From UBA2767 sp965228625 (GTDB lineage Bacteria; Pseudomonadota; Alphaproteobacteria; Rhizobiales; Methyloligellaceae), in assembly GCA_965228625.1 (NCBI GenBank), contig OZ245829.1, positions 3,472,001 to 3,536,000 of the forward strand: DNA of 64,000 bases. Reading direction: 5' to 3'. The position numbers and the translations under genes were made by a program. The notes beneath the pieces were generated by a model. The model saw nothing but the letters and a program-made list of their open reading frames with translations, was not told where the DNA came from and did no database searches. Shown here one piece after another: positions 9,033 through 17,248 of this stretch. Within the stretch, counting starts at the first letter, position 1, and the number at the start of each line of letters is the position of its first letter.

Positions 9033-9081
9033 GACCGGCCGGCCCGGGTGTGCCCCGCAATGGCATCGTTGCCGGCCGGTC
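9033..9081 (-). terminator. Stem-loop between binding protein and permease genes
   Basis: GACCGGCCGGC (9033-9043) and its exact reverse complement GCCGGCCGGTC (9071-9081) form an 11-bp stem with a 27-nt loop in the 277-bp gap between the TAXI binding-protein gene and the permease. No U-tract follows. Such a structure could protect the 3' end of an abundant binding-protein mRNA or partly terminate transcription, lowering permease expression. Confidence 0.55.
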
Positions 9082-9107
9082 CTTCGGGTCTAGGGAGGAC
9101 CCTGTTC

Positions 9108-10118
9108 CTACTTGATCATGCCCTTTTCCTTGTAGAACTTCTCGGCACCCGGGTGCAGCGGGACACCGAGCGCCTGGACGCCGTCCAGAGCCGATTCAAG
9201 CGTGATCTGCTTGCCCTTGGCATGCCCGTTGTCGAGCATCTTGCGGGTCTGCTTGTTCCACATGGCCTTGGTGATCTCGTAGATCAGCTCTTCGGACTGA
9301 TCGGCGGAAACGACCATCAACGCACTGACTGCCGGGGTTTTCACCTCATAGTCGATGCCTTCATAGACCCCCGCCGGGATCTTCGAAGGAATGTAGGCCG
9401 GGATGATTTCGTTGATCTTCTTCAGATCTTCCTCGGTGAACGAGTGCAGGTCCATGCCCTTGGTCGTCGAGAGCTGAACCATGGCGGCAACCGGCCAACC
9501 GGCGGCATAGAAGTAGGCATCGAGCTGGCCGTCAGCCATGCGTTCGGCGGACTGGCTGTTGTTCAGCTCGGCTTCATCCATGTTGTCGCGATTGACGCCC
9601 CAGGCTTCCAGCATCTCGAGGACAGCGACCTGGGTGCCGGAGCCGGCCTGCGCAATGCCGACGCGCTTGTCCTTGAGGTCGCCAAGGTCCTTGATCTTGC
9701 CGCCTTTCGGCAGAACCAGGTGCAGGTCTTCCGGATAGAGATTTGCGACAATCCGCAGTTTGTCGTGCGGCTTGCCCTTGAACTTGCCTTCGCCGCGATA
9801 CATCGAACGGGTCACGTCGGCGGCCGCGAGTCCGGCCTCGAGCTCACCGTTCTGCACCGCGGCGTTGTTAAACACCGATGCGGTGGTCGACTGGGCGATT
9901 GCGATCAGGCCGGGTACGCCGCATTGACCACCCTTGTCGCACGGGCGCGAGCCGGGCGGTGCCGAGATGCCGTTTGCGATGGTCCCGCCGATCGGGAAAT
10001 AGGTGCCGCCGGCACTTCCGGTGCCGATGCGGAAAAACTTCGGTTGTTGCGCTAATGCCGACCCTGCCAGCATCGAGACAACAAGAAATGCGCCGAGAGC
10101 TTTGGTGATTGGTTTCAT
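9108..10118 (-). CDS. TAXI family TRAP transporter solute-binding protein
   Basis: ATG at 10118, with GGGGAGAG about 10 bases upstream, gives 336 aa with a clear Sec signal peptide (MKPITKALGAFLVVSMLAGSALA, cleavage before QQPK). The mature start FRIGTGSAGGTYFPIGGTIANG is diagnostic of TAXI (TRAP-associated extracytoplasmic immunogenic) proteins, as is DLKDKRVGIAQAGSGTQ. The protein binds its ligand in the periplasm and hands it to the fused permease. It is the first gene of the operon and is transcribed divergently from the LysR gene. Related TAXI proteins bind glutamate/glutamine-like ligands or small organic acids; the ligand here is not known. Confidence 0.93.
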   Translation of the reverse strand: MKPITKALGAFLVVSMLAGSALAQQPKFFRIGTGSAGGTYFPIGGTIANGISAPPGSRPCDKGGQCGVPGLIAIAQSTTASVFNNAAVQNGELEAGLAAADVTRSMYRGEGKFKGKPHDKLRIVANLYPEDLHLVLPKGGKIKDLGDLKDKRVGIAQAGSGTQVAVLEMLEAWGVNRDNMDEAELNNSQSAERMADGQLDAYFYAAGWPVAAMVQLSTTKGMDLHSFTEEDLKKINEIIPAYIPSKIPAGVYEGIDYEVKTPAVSALMVVSADQSEELIYEITKAMWNKQTRKMLDNGHAKGKQITLESALDGVQALGVPLHPGAEKFYKEKGMIK

Positions 10119-10245
10119 AACTGGGCTACTCTCCCCTGGATCCGCCCTCTCATCAGACTCCGTGGGAGCGAGAGGGACATTCAACTTCACGCCTCCGATC
10201 CTAGGGACACACCCCATTAATACAAATTTTTAATATCTTTATTTC

Positions 10246-10262
10246 TATAAATTTCTTTTATA
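10246..10262. promoter_or_regulatory. Candidate LysR operator in an AT-rich divergent promoter
   Basis: TATAAA-N5-TTTATA forms a 17-bp interrupted palindrome of the T-N11-A class expected for LysR regulators. It lies 41 bp before the LysR start and within a conspicuously AT-rich ~55-bp block (about 10216-10270) in otherwise GC-rich DNA. Its position between the divergent regulator and transporter genes fits control of both. Motif-based only. Confidence 0.5.
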
Positions 10263-10302
10263 TTCTTTGCACCGTCTCCATGCCGCAGGAGGGGCGCGTC
10301 GC

Positions 10303-11280
10303 ATGAATCTCAAGCAACTCAGGGCCTTCCGCGAGGTCATGCTCACCGGCTCCATATCGGAAGCGGCCCGGAACCTTTACCGGACGCAACCGGCGATCAG
10401 CTCACTGATCGCGAACCTGGAAGACGACCTGAATTGTGAACTGTTCATCCGCCGCGGCGGACGGCTGCACCCCGTTCCCGAGGCGCATTATCTGCTCGAG
10501 GAGAGCGCGAGCCTGCTCAATCAGCTCGACGCGGTCGAGCGCAACATGCGCAGTCTGCGCGATCTCGAACAGGGCGAGATCAGCATCGTGTCGATGCCGG
10601 GACCGTCCGTGTTTCTGCTGCCGAAGCTGATCAGCCGTTTCATCGAAAGCCGCACCGGGGTTCGCGTGACATTGACGACCCGTACCTCCGCCACCGTCCA
10701 GCAGCTTCTGGCGACACAGCAATACGATGTGGGCCTGGGGGATTTCGGCCTGATGAAGGTGCCCGAGTCCGCGCTGGTCTCTCACGAGATCATCCATTGC
10801 GAATGCATGTGCGCGATGCCGGCTGACGATCCGATGGCGGCACGCGACGTCATCACCGTGAACGACCTCGACGGCAAGCCGATCGCCGCGCTCCACACGG
10901 AGCATGAGACCTACACCTACACCGCGTCCGCGTTTCGCGATGCCGGCTGCGCGTTCAACGTCCGCTTCCAGGCGCAGTTCTTCATCCCGCTGTTCACCTT
11001 CGTCGAGGCGGGGCAGGGCTACTCGATCATCGATCCGCTGAGTGCTGAGAGCTACAAGTCGTTCCGTACGGACGACGCGAGGATCGTGTTCAAGCCGTTC
11101 AGGCCGGCCATCCCCCTGGTCGTTTCGATCATGACGCCTGCGCACAGGTCGCTGTCACGGCTGGCGAGCGCATTCGCCCGTGCCCTGCGGGACGAGGTCC
11201 GCCGTATCAACGAGGACTCGGCCCGTTCACATGCCACCTCACTGCAGCGCGGGGCCGGCACTCCGGTCCCGTCGCACTGA
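10303..11280 (+). CDS. LysR-family transcriptional regulator
   Basis: The ATG at 10303 has a strong AGGAGGGG eight bases upstream; product 325 aa. The N-terminal winged helix-turn-helix is intact: MNLKQLRAFREVMLTGSISE, then AARNLYRTQPAISSLIANLE (residues ~20-40). It is followed by a linker helix and a periplasmic-binding-like effector domain from residue ~92 (ISIVSMPGPSVFLLPKLISR). It is divergent from the TAXI-TRAP operon and most likely regulates it, with the transported compound or a product as co-inducer. The gene converges on znuA, 23 bp away. Confidence 0.92.
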   Translation: MNLKQLRAFREVMLTGSISEAARNLYRTQPAISSLIANLEDDLNCELFIRRGGRLHPVPEAHYLLEESASLLNQLDAVERNMRSLRDLEQGEISIVSMPGPSVFLLPKLISRFIESRTGVRVTLTTRTSATVQQLLATQQYDVGLGDFGLMKVPESALVSHEIIHCECMCAMPADDPMAARDVITVNDLDGKPIAALHTEHETYTYTASAFRDAGCAFNVRFQAQFFIPLFTFVEAGQGYSIIDPLSAESYKSFRTDDARIVFKPFRPAIPLVVSIMTPAHRSLSRLASAFARALRDEVRRINEDSARSHATSLQRGAGTPVPSH

Positions 11281-11303
11281 CCCGGTGCTTTGCCGAAACG
11301 GCC

Positions 11304-12488
11304 TCAGCTCGATGCCGAAAGACAGTCGCGGATGGACGTGGCCATGTTGCGGATGAGGGTGAAGTAGAGATCCGGTCCGTTTTGCAGGTCGGCCCCAAGC
11401 GGGTCGAGGACGCCCGATTTCGCCTTGGTGCCCTCCGTCACGGTCGTAACCAGCTTCGGCTCGAACTGGGGTTCGGCGAAGACACAGGTTACCTCGAGCG
11501 ATTTCACCTTGTCGCGGATTTCGCCAACGCGTTTCGCGCCGGGGATGACCTCGGGCGAAACCGTGATCGATCCTGCCGCTTTCACACCGAAGCGGTCCTC
11601 GAAATACTGGTAGGCGTCGTGGAACACCACAAAGGACTTGTCCTTCACGCCTTCAAGCTTTTTGGACACGTCCTTCGTCAGCCCGTCGAGCTTCGCCATC
11701 AGCGCTTTCGCGTTGGCCTCGTATTTTGCGGCATTGGCCGGGTCGGCTTTGGCCAGGGCTTCCTCAATCTCGTGCACGAGCGCCTTGGCGTTTTGCGGAT
11801 CCAGCCACACGTGGACATCGAACTCGCCGTGGTCATGAGCGTGGTCGTGGGCGTGATCGTCATGCTTGGCGTGTTTCTTCTTGCCGTGATCATGGGCGTG
11901 ATCGTCATGCTTGGCGTGTTCTTTCTTGCCATGGTCATGGGCGTGATCGTCATGCTTGGCCTGTTTCTTCTTGCCATGGTCATGGTCGTGGTGCGCGTCC
12001 GCTTTCTTCTTCGCGCCGTGGTCGTGGTCGTCATGGGCATGGGCCTTCTTTTTGGCGCCATGATCATGATCGTCATGCTTCTCAGCCGCCTTGTGATCGT
12101 CATGATCCTCGTGACCGTGGGCCTCGAACGGACCGCCCTCGCGGAACGGCAGCTTTTTCAAGTCGTGCGCGTTCATCAACGCCACCGATTTGGCGTTGGA
12201 CGCGACCGTACCGATGGGCTTTTCGAGGAATGCCTCAAGGTCCGGCCCCATCCAGAAGACAACGTCAGCGTCTGCAAGTGCCTTCGCCTTGGAAGGCTTC
12301 AGGGCGTATGTATGCGGTGAGCCGGCACCCTCGACGATCAATTCAGGCGTGCCCACGCCCTCCATTACTCCGGATACCAGCGAGTGAACCGGCTTGATCG
12401 ACACGACCACCTTGGGGTCCGCCTGTGCGGCGACGCTCGCCGCGACAAGTGTGCATGCAGCGAGGAGGGGTGTCTTCAGGCGAAACAT
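11304..12488 (-). CDS. znuA: Zinc ABC transporter substrate-binding protein ZnuA
   Basis: ATG at 12488 with AAGGAG upstream; 394 aa with signal peptide MFRLKTPLLAACTLVAASVAAQA. Cluster A-I fold features: VVSIKPVHSLVSGVM, a GSPHTYALKPS zinc-ligand His near residue 60, FDVHVWLDPQNAK after the loop, and FVVFHDAYQYFEDRFGV. The metal-binding loop (~residues 125-220) is greatly enlarged: about 90 residues built of repeats rich in His, Asp and Lys, where most ZnuA proteins have about 20-40. It captures Zn(II) in the periplasm and delivers it to ZnuBC. It is divergent from znuC with a Zur-like box between them. Confidence 0.96.
   Translation of the reverse strand: MFRLKTPLLAACTLVAASVAAQADPKVVVSIKPVHSLVSGVMEGVGTPELIVEGAGSPHTYALKPSKAKALADADVVFWMGPDLEAFLEKPIGTVASNAKSVALMNAHDLKKLPFREGGPFEAHGHEDHDDHKAAEKHDDHDHGAKKKAHAHDDHDHGAKKKADAHHDHDHGKKKQAKHDDHAHDHGKKEHAKHDDHAHDHGKKKHAKHDDHAHDHAHDHGEFDVHVWLDPQNAKALVHEIEEALAKADPANAAKYEANAKALMAKLDGLTKDVSKKLEGVKDKSFVVFHDAYQYFEDRFGVKAAGSITVSPEVIPGAKRVGEIRDKVKSLEVTCVFAEPQFEPKLVTTVTEGTKAKSGVLDPLGADLQNGPDLYFTLIRNMATSIRDCLSASS
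11851..11985. repeat. 45-bp tandem repeat encoding His-rich loop of ZnuA
   Basis: Three near-identical 45-bp units begin at 11851, 11896 and 11941, each starting gcgtgatcgtcatgcttggc. Each encodes 15 residues of the type KHDDHAHDHGKKKHA on the minus strand. Diverged units with the shorter DDHDHGAKKKA pattern continue to about 12115. Unit identity at DNA level implies recent expansion or ongoing homogenisation, and the locus may vary in copy number between strains. Confidence 0.9.
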
Positions 12489-12558
12489 GGCATACTCCTT
12501 AAGTCGTGACCGCAGCATCTTCGGGATCATGCGGCACGCTATATGGTCACACGGTTGC

Positions 12559-12576
12559 GTAATGATATAACGTGTG
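12559..12576. promoter_or_regulatory. Zur box between znuA and znuC
   Basis: GTAATGATATAACGTGTG matches the alphaproteobacterial Zur pattern (GTAATGTAATAACATTAC as I recall it) at about 12 of 18 positions, strongest in the left half GTAATG and the central ATAAC. It lies in the 146-bp divergent znuA/znuC gap, and a Zur gene is encoded in the same cluster. Zinc-replete Zur would repress both arms here. Confidence 0.6.
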
Positions 12577-12634
12577 CAAAAAGGGCTCGCAATATGAAAT
12601 CAGCCGGTTAAACCGCGAGAACACCGGGACGCCC

Positions 12635-13474
12635 GTGCTGCAAAGAACGAACGCTCTCATCTCGCTCTCCGGGGCCGGCATCGAACGCGCCGGCCGATGG
12701 CTCGTGCGCGGCGTCGACCTGGTGGTGGAGCCCGGCGAGATCGTCACTCTGATCGGCCCCAACGGGTCCGGAAAGTCGACGACCGCCAAGATGGCGCTCG
12801 GAATCCTAAAACCGGACGAGGGCATTGCCGACCGTCGGACCGGGCTGACCATCGGCTATGTGCCTCAGAGGATTTCCATCGACTGGACGTTGCCGCTGAC
12901 CGTCGAGCGTTTCATGCATCTGACCGGCTGGGTCGAGCGGCACGATGTGGACGCGGCGATGGAGGCAACGGGCATTGTGCATTTGCGCCATGCCGAAGTG
13001 CGGACTTTGTCCGGTGGCGAGTTCCAGCGCGTGATGCTGGCACGCGCGATCGCGCGCAAGCCCGATCTGCTTGTGCTGGACGAGCCGGTTCAGGGCGTCG
13101 ACTTCACAGGCGAGATCGCGCTTTACGACCTCATCACCGACATACAGAAGGAGCTCGGATGCGGCGTTCTGCTGATCTCCCATGATCTTCACGTGGTGAT
13201 GCGGGCAACGGACCGCGTGATCTGCCTCAACGGGCATGTCTGCTGCTCCGGCACACCGACTGATGTCGCCACCAACGAGGCTTATCTGCACCTGTTCGGG
13301 GACCGCGCGGCGTCGACCCTGGCCCTTTACGAGCATCGCCACGACCACACGCATTTGCCGGACGGGCGCGTGCGGCACGCGGACGGATCGATCACCGATC
13401 ACTGCCATCCGGACGACGGGCATCACGGCGATCACGCGCCGTCGCATCGGCCCGAGACCGGAAGGGAGGCCTGA
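12635..13474 (+). CDS. znuC: Zinc ABC transporter ATP-binding protein ZnuC
   Basis: The ATPase has Walker A GPNGSGKST, signature LSGGEFQR, Walker B LLVLDEP and an H-loop (LLISHDLHVV). The GTG at 12635 (VLQRTNALISLSGAGIERAG) is preferred because it aligns with the usual ZnuC N-terminus and clears the Zur box; the reading frame is open back to a GTG at 12572, but that codon lies inside the box and lacks a ribosome site. 279 aa. The C-terminal ~45 residues are His/Asp-rich (EHRHDHTHLPDG onward), as in some proteobacterial ZnuC, and may sense or buffer zinc. It is one base upstream of znuB. Start is uncertain. Confidence 0.93.
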   Translation: MLQRTNALISLSGAGIERAGRWLVRGVDLVVEPGEIVTLIGPNGSGKSTTAKMALGILKPDEGIADRRTGLTIGYVPQRISIDWTLPLTVERFMHLTGWVERHDVDAAMEATGIVHLRHAEVRTLSGGEFQRVMLARAIARKPDLLVLDEPVQGVDFTGEIALYDLITDIQKELGCGVLLISHDLHVVMRATDRVICLNGHVCCSGTPTDVATNEAYLHLFGDRAASTLALYEHRHDHTHLPDGRVRHADGSITDHCHPDDGHHGDHAPSHRPETGREA

Positions 13475-13475
13475 C

Positions 13476-14306
13476 ATGCTGGACGACTTCTTCACCCGTG
13501 CCATCATTGCCGGAGTTGGCGTCGCACTCGTCGCCGGGCCGCTCGGCTGTTTCATCGTCTGGCGCCGGCTCGCCTATTTCGGGGACACACTGGCTCACGC
13601 GGCGCTGCTCGGCGTTGCACTCGCGCTGCTGTTTCAGCTCAACATCACGTTCTCGGTCTTTGCCGTCTCAGCCGGCGTGGCGCTGGCACTTATGGTGCTG
13701 CAGGCTCGAGCCAGCCTCTCGGCGGACTCGCTGCTCGGCCTGCTGGCCCATTCGGCGCTGGCACTGGGCCTTGTTGTTCTCGCGTTCATGACCTGGGTGC
13801 GCATCGACCTGATGGGTTTTCTCTTCGGCGACATCCTGGCTGTTTCGGTCACGGACATCCTGGTGATATATCTCGGCGGCGCCATCGTGCTTGGTGTGCT
13901 CGCGCTGATCTGGCGGCCATTGTTTGCCGCAACGGTCAATCGCGAACTGGCCGAAGCGGAAGGCATGAACGTCGACCGGGCGAATTTCGTGTTCATGTTG
14001 CTCATGGCCGGCGTGATTGCGATCGCCATGAAGATCATCGGGGTCTTGCTGATCACCGCCTTGCTCATTATCCCGGCGGCGACGGCGCGCCGCTTTGCGT
14101 CGGGCCCGGAGCAAATGGCGGTTCTCGCCGCCGTCATCGGGATGGCGTCCGTGATCGCGGGTCTCTATGGCTCGCTGCAATGGGACACACCATCGGGCCC
14201 GAGCATTGTCGTCGCCGCGCTGGTATTGTTCATTTTCGGTATCTCTCCGCTGGCGAACCTGCTGCGCCCGCAGAAACCTGCCCGGCCGGTATCCGAAGAA
14301 GGCTGA
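13476..14306 (+). CDS. znuB: Zinc ABC transporter permease ZnuB
   Basis: ATG at 13476 with GGAAGGGAGG upstream; 276 aa of mostly hydrophobic sequence forming about eight membrane helices. ABC-3 family features include GPLGCFIVWRRLAYFGDTLA near the N-terminus, SADSLLGLL, and the conserved KIIGVLLITALLIIPAATAR segment near residue 190. It forms the inner-membrane channel for Zn(II) with ZnuC and ZnuA. It follows znuC by one base and is followed by zur five bases on, so the three genes are one operon. Confidence 0.95.
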   Translation: MLDDFFTRAIIAGVGVALVAGPLGCFIVWRRLAYFGDTLAHAALLGVALALLFQLNITFSVFAVSAGVALALMVLQARASLSADSLLGLLAHSALALGLVVLAFMTWVRIDLMGFLFGDILAVSVTDILVIYLGGAIVLGVLALIWRPLFAATVNRELAEAEGMNVDRANFVFMLLMAGVIAIAMKIIGVLLITALLIIPAATARRFASGPEQMAVLAAVIGMASVIAGLYGSLQWDTPSGPSIVVAALVLFIFGISPLANLLRPQKPARPVSEEG

Positions 14307-14311
14307 TAAAC

Positions 14312-14722
14312 ATGGAACGCGACCTGCACACACGAAATGACCTGACCAAGAACCAGTCCCTGGTCATGGGCGCTTTGTCCGAGGCCAATGCACCGCTCAG
14401 CGCCTACACGATCCTGGATCGGCTGCGCGACCATGGTTTCCGGGCGCCGCTGCAGGTTTATCGGGCACTCGACAAACTGGTCGAGTTCGGCATGGTCCAC
14501 CGCCTGGAAAGCCTGAATGCGTTTGTCGCGTGCCGGCATCCCGAATGCGACGCACATGAGATCATCGCCTTCGCGATCTGTGACACGTGCGGGCAGGTGG
14601 CGGAGCTCTCCGACGATTCTCTGACGCGCCGATTGAAGACTCTCGCAAAGGAAACCGGGTTTCTGTCGAAGAAGACGACGATCGAGTTGCGCGGCATCTG
14701 CCAGGTGTGCCAGGCCGCCTGA
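14312..14722 (+). CDS. zur: Fur-family zinc uptake regulator Zur
   Basis: ATG at 14312, 136 aa. The DNA-binding winged helix (LVMGALSEANAPLSAYTILD) is followed by QVYRALDKLVEFGMVHRLES, typical of Zur. The metal-site region has CRHPEC, CDTCG and a C-terminal CQVC; the last two pairs form the structural Cys4 zinc site of Zur proteins. It represses zinc uptake when zinc is plentiful. As third gene of znuC-znuB-zur it is probably autoregulated through the upstream Zur-like box. Fur itself is less likely given the operon and cysteine pattern. Confidence 0.93.
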   Translation: MERDLHTRNDLTKNQSLVMGALSEANAPLSAYTILDRLRDHGFRAPLQVYRALDKLVEFGMVHRLESLNAFVACRHPECDAHEIIAFAICDTCGQVAELSDDSLTRRLKTLAKETGFLSKKTTIELRGICQVCQAA

Positions 14723-14732
14723 CGCTGTCTTT

Positions 14733-15128
14733 TCAAGTTTCCCTGAGATGCGCCTCGAAGGCCGTCCGGCAATCGGCCGGAACAGGCTCGGACTGTTGGG
14801 TCTCGATATTGAAATAGACATATGTGGCCGTACCGCTGGCGCAGTGGCGTTCTCCCTGCCAGATTTCCTCATAGAGCGTGAAGCTCTTGGTGCCGATGCG
14901 GTCGACCCAGGTGCGCACCTGGACATCGTCATGCAGGTAGATCTGGTCCAGATAGTCGACATTCATGTTGACCAGGGTGGCGCGCCAGCCCGCGAACGAC
15001 AGGTCCGGTGTCAGGATGCGGAAGATTTCGCGGCGGCCTGCCTCGAACCACACCGGCACGAACACATTGTTGATGTGCCCGGCGCCGTCGGTTTCCGACA
15101 CACGCGGTGTGATCGTGGTCTCGAACAT
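14733..15128 (-). CDS. Acyl-CoA thioesterase, hotdog fold (4HBT)
   Basis: The 131-aa protein is a single hotdog domain with the 4HBT motif ETDGAGHINN near residues 13-22, in which Asp and His are usually catalytic or substrate-positioning, and NMNVDYLDQIYLHDDV in the central strand region. It would hydrolyse an acyl- or hydroxyacyl-CoA in the cytoplasm. It is the last gene of the TRAP/dehydratase operon, 4 bp after the SDR, and converges on zur with a 10-bp gap. Substrate is unknown; its place suggests release of a CoA-bound intermediate or overflow protection. Confidence 0.85.
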   Translation of the reverse strand: MFETTITPRVSETDGAGHINNVFVPVWFEAGRREIFRILTPDLSFAGWRATLVNMNVDYLDQIYLHDDVQVRTWVDRIGTKSFTLYEEIWQGERHCASGTATYVYFNIETQQSEPVPADCRTAFEAHLRET

Positions 15129-15132
15129 CGTG

Positions 15133-15909
15133 TCAGGCCGCCGTCCAGCCGCCGTCGACCACCAGGGCCGATCCCGTCACCAGCGATGACGCGTCGGAGG
15201 CGAGGTACACAACCGCGCCCATGACGTCCTCGATCTGTCCGACGCGCCCGAGAGCAATCTTCTCGAGGACCATTTGCCGGAACGAGGGGTCTTCGAGCGA
15301 CTTCGCGGTCAGATCCGTCTCAATGAAGGTGGGGCAGATCGTGTTGACCCTTATGCCGTGTTCGCCGACCTCCCAGGACAGGGCCTTGGTCATCCCCTCG
15401 ATGGCGTGCTTGGTGGCGCAATAGACGGTGCGCTTCGGGCCACCGACGAGACCCATTTGCGAAGAGATGTTGATGATCGAGCCGGGAAGGCCGGCATCGA
15501 TCAGTCCCTTGATCACCGCGCGGGCCGCGAACACCGCGGCGCGGACATTGATGTCGGTGATCGCGTCGTAGTCGTCCTCGGTGAGATCGACAAGGTGCGC
15601 CGGCCGGTTCATGCCGGCATTGTTGACGAGGATCTGGAACGGTCCGCGCGCGGCGATTTCCTCATTGACCCGGGCAGTGTCCGTTACGTCGAGGGTGATG
15701 GCCTCGGCGCACTCGCCGCGCTCCCGGATGGCTTGCGCCGCAGCCTCGACCTGATCGCCGCTGCGTGCCGCAAGAACCACGTCCGCGCCGTATTCGGCGA
15801 GGGCGGCTGCCATGGCGAGCCCCAGGCCGCGGCTGGCGCCGGTCACGAGGGCGCGGCGCCCGTCGAGACGGAAACTCGGCGTGCGTGGCAGGTCAACCGG
15901 TTCGGTCAT
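15133..15909 (-). CDS. SDR-family NAD(P)-dependent oxidoreductase
   Basis: 258 aa, a classical short-chain dehydrogenase: nucleotide motif TGASRGLG (residues ~23-30), NNAG (~95), catalytic Ser in NISSQMG and Tyr/Lys in YCATK. The C-terminal SSLVTGSALVVDGGWTAA is the usual dimer/tetramer end. The start ATG overlaps the HisD-like stop by 4 bp. In a dehydratase/aldolase operon it probably oxidises a hydroxyl of a sugar acid or deoxy-keto-acid; relatives include gluconate 5-dehydrogenase. Exact substrate cannot be read from sequence. Confidence 0.9.
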   Translation of the reverse strand: MTEPVDLPRTPSFRLDGRRALVTGASRGLGLAMAAALAEYGADVVLAARSGDQVEAAAQAIRERGECAEAITLDVTDTARVNEEIAARGPFQILVNNAGMNRPAHLVDLTEDDYDAITDINVRAAVFAARAVIKGLIDAGLPGSIINISSQMGLVGGPKRTVYCATKHAIEGMTKALSWEVGEHGIRVNTICPTFIETDLTAKSLEDPSFRQMVLEKIALGRVGQIEDVMGAVVYLASDASSLVTGSALVVDGGWTAA

Positions 15910-17219
15910 CGCTTCTCCACCACGCCGTAGGGCGCAACATTGCTGCCGCCATGGCGGCGCACACGGATGTTGGCCTGCTCCGCATGACCGGAGAAGCCTT
16001 CAAGGGCACAAAGCCGTGAGCAGTAACTGCCGATCATTGCCGATGCCTCGTCGGTCAGAACCTTCTGATAGGTACAGGTCTTCATGAACTTGCCGACCCA
16101 CAGGCCGCCGGTGTAGCGCGCCGCCTGCTTGGTGGGAAGGGTGTGATTGGTGCCGATGACCTTGTCGCCGTAGGAGACGTTGGTCCGGGGCCCGAGGAAC
16201 AAGGCGCCGTAATTGCTCATGTTCTCGGCGAAGTAGTCGGGATCCGAGGTCATGACCTGGACATGCTCGTAGGCAAGCCGGTCCGCCTCCTCGACCATTT
16301 CCTCCAGCGTGTCGCAGACGGTCACCGAACCGTAGTCGGTCCAGGCAACGCGCGCGATGTCGGCGGTAGGGAGTATTTCGAGCTGGCGCTCGACTTCGGC
16401 GATGGTCTCCTCGGCAAGTTTCTTCGAATTGGTCAGGAGGGCCGCCGGTGAGGTCGGGCCGTGCTCCGCCTGGCCCAGCAGGTCGACGGCGCAGAGCTCC
16501 GCGTCCACGCTGTCATCGGCGATGACCAGCGTCTCGGTCGGGCCGGCGAACAGGTCGATGCCGACCCGTCCGAACAATTGCCGTTTGGCTTCCGCGACGA
16601 ACATGTTGCCCGGGCCGACCAGCATGTCGACCGGATCGATGGTCTGCGTGCCCAGCGCCATGGCGCCGACCGCCTGCACGCCGCCGAGGACGAGGATTTC
16701 GTCGGCGCCCGCCATGTGCATCGCGGCAACGATCGCCGGATGGGGCTCGCCTTCATGTGGCGGCGCGGACGCGACGATCCGTTTCACGCCGGCAACCTTG
16801 GCTGTGACCACGCTCATATGCGCGGACGCGACCATGGGATACTTCCCGCCCGGCACATAGCAGCCGACCGAGTTCACGGGCACGTTCTTGTGCCCGAGGA
16901 CGACGCCGGGAAGCGTCTCGACCTCCAGGTCTTTCAGGCACTCCTTCTGTTTCTCGGCGAAGTTGCGGACCTGCGCCTGCGCAAACTTGATGTCGTCGAT
17001 ATCGTCCGGCGAAACCCTGGCGATGGCGGCATCGATTTCCTTTTGCGTCAGCCGGAATTCCTCGCGGGCGTCGCCGTCGAACTTCTCCGCAAGCTCGCGC
17101 ACGGCGTCGTCACCGCGTTTCTCGATGTCGGCGAGAATGCCCTCGACTGTCTGGCGGACCTCACTGTCGGCCTCGGCGACATCGGCCGCGCTCCGGCCGC
17201 GCTTGAGATGGGTGATCAT
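15906..17219 (-). CDS. Histidinol dehydrogenase-family enzyme, probably catabolic
   Basis: 437 aa, starting at the ATG at 17219 with AGAGGA upstream. HisD-fold signatures are present: VGCYVPGGKYPMVASAHMSV, GPGNMFVAEAKRQLFG, LLGQAEHGP (zinc-ligand Gln/His) and a C-terminal GFSGHAEQA. No other his genes are nearby, and the CYVPGGKYP version differs from biosynthetic HisD. The same family includes HpsN, which oxidises 2,3-dihydroxypropane-1-sulfonate in marine bacteria, and other polyol or sugar-acid dehydrogenases. Placed among dehydratase, RraA-like and SDR genes downstream of a TRAP importer, a catabolic alcohol-to-acid oxidation is the best inference; sulfonate use is possible but unproven. 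Confidence 0.85.
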   Translation of the reverse strand: MITHLKRGRSAADVAEADSEVRQTVEGILADIEKRGDDAVRELAEKFDGDAREEFRLTQKEIDAAIARVSPDDIDDIKFAQAQVRNFAEKQKECLKDLEVETLPGVVLGHKNVPVNSVGCYVPGGKYPMVASAHMSVVTAKVAGVKRIVASAPPHEGEPHPAIVAAMHMAGADEILVLGGVQAVGAMALGTQTIDPVDMLVGPGNMFVAEAKRQLFGRVGIDLFAGPTETLVIADDSVDAELCAVDLLGQAEHGPTSPAALLTNSKKLAEETIAEVERQLEILPTADIARVAWTDYGSVTVCDTLEEMVEEADRLAYEHVQVMTSDPDYFAENMSNYGALFLGPRTNVSYGDKVIGTNHTLPTKQAARYTGGLWVGKFMKTCTYQKVLTDEASAMIGSYCSRLCALEGFSGHAEQANIRVRRHGGSNVAPYGVVEKR

Positions 17220-17248
17220 CTGCGTTCCTCTGATACTCGTTCGTCCGC

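Noticed and set aside
11851..11985. Possible CRISPR-like repeat array
   Set aside because: The 45-bp units are contiguous with no spacers and are in frame within znuA.
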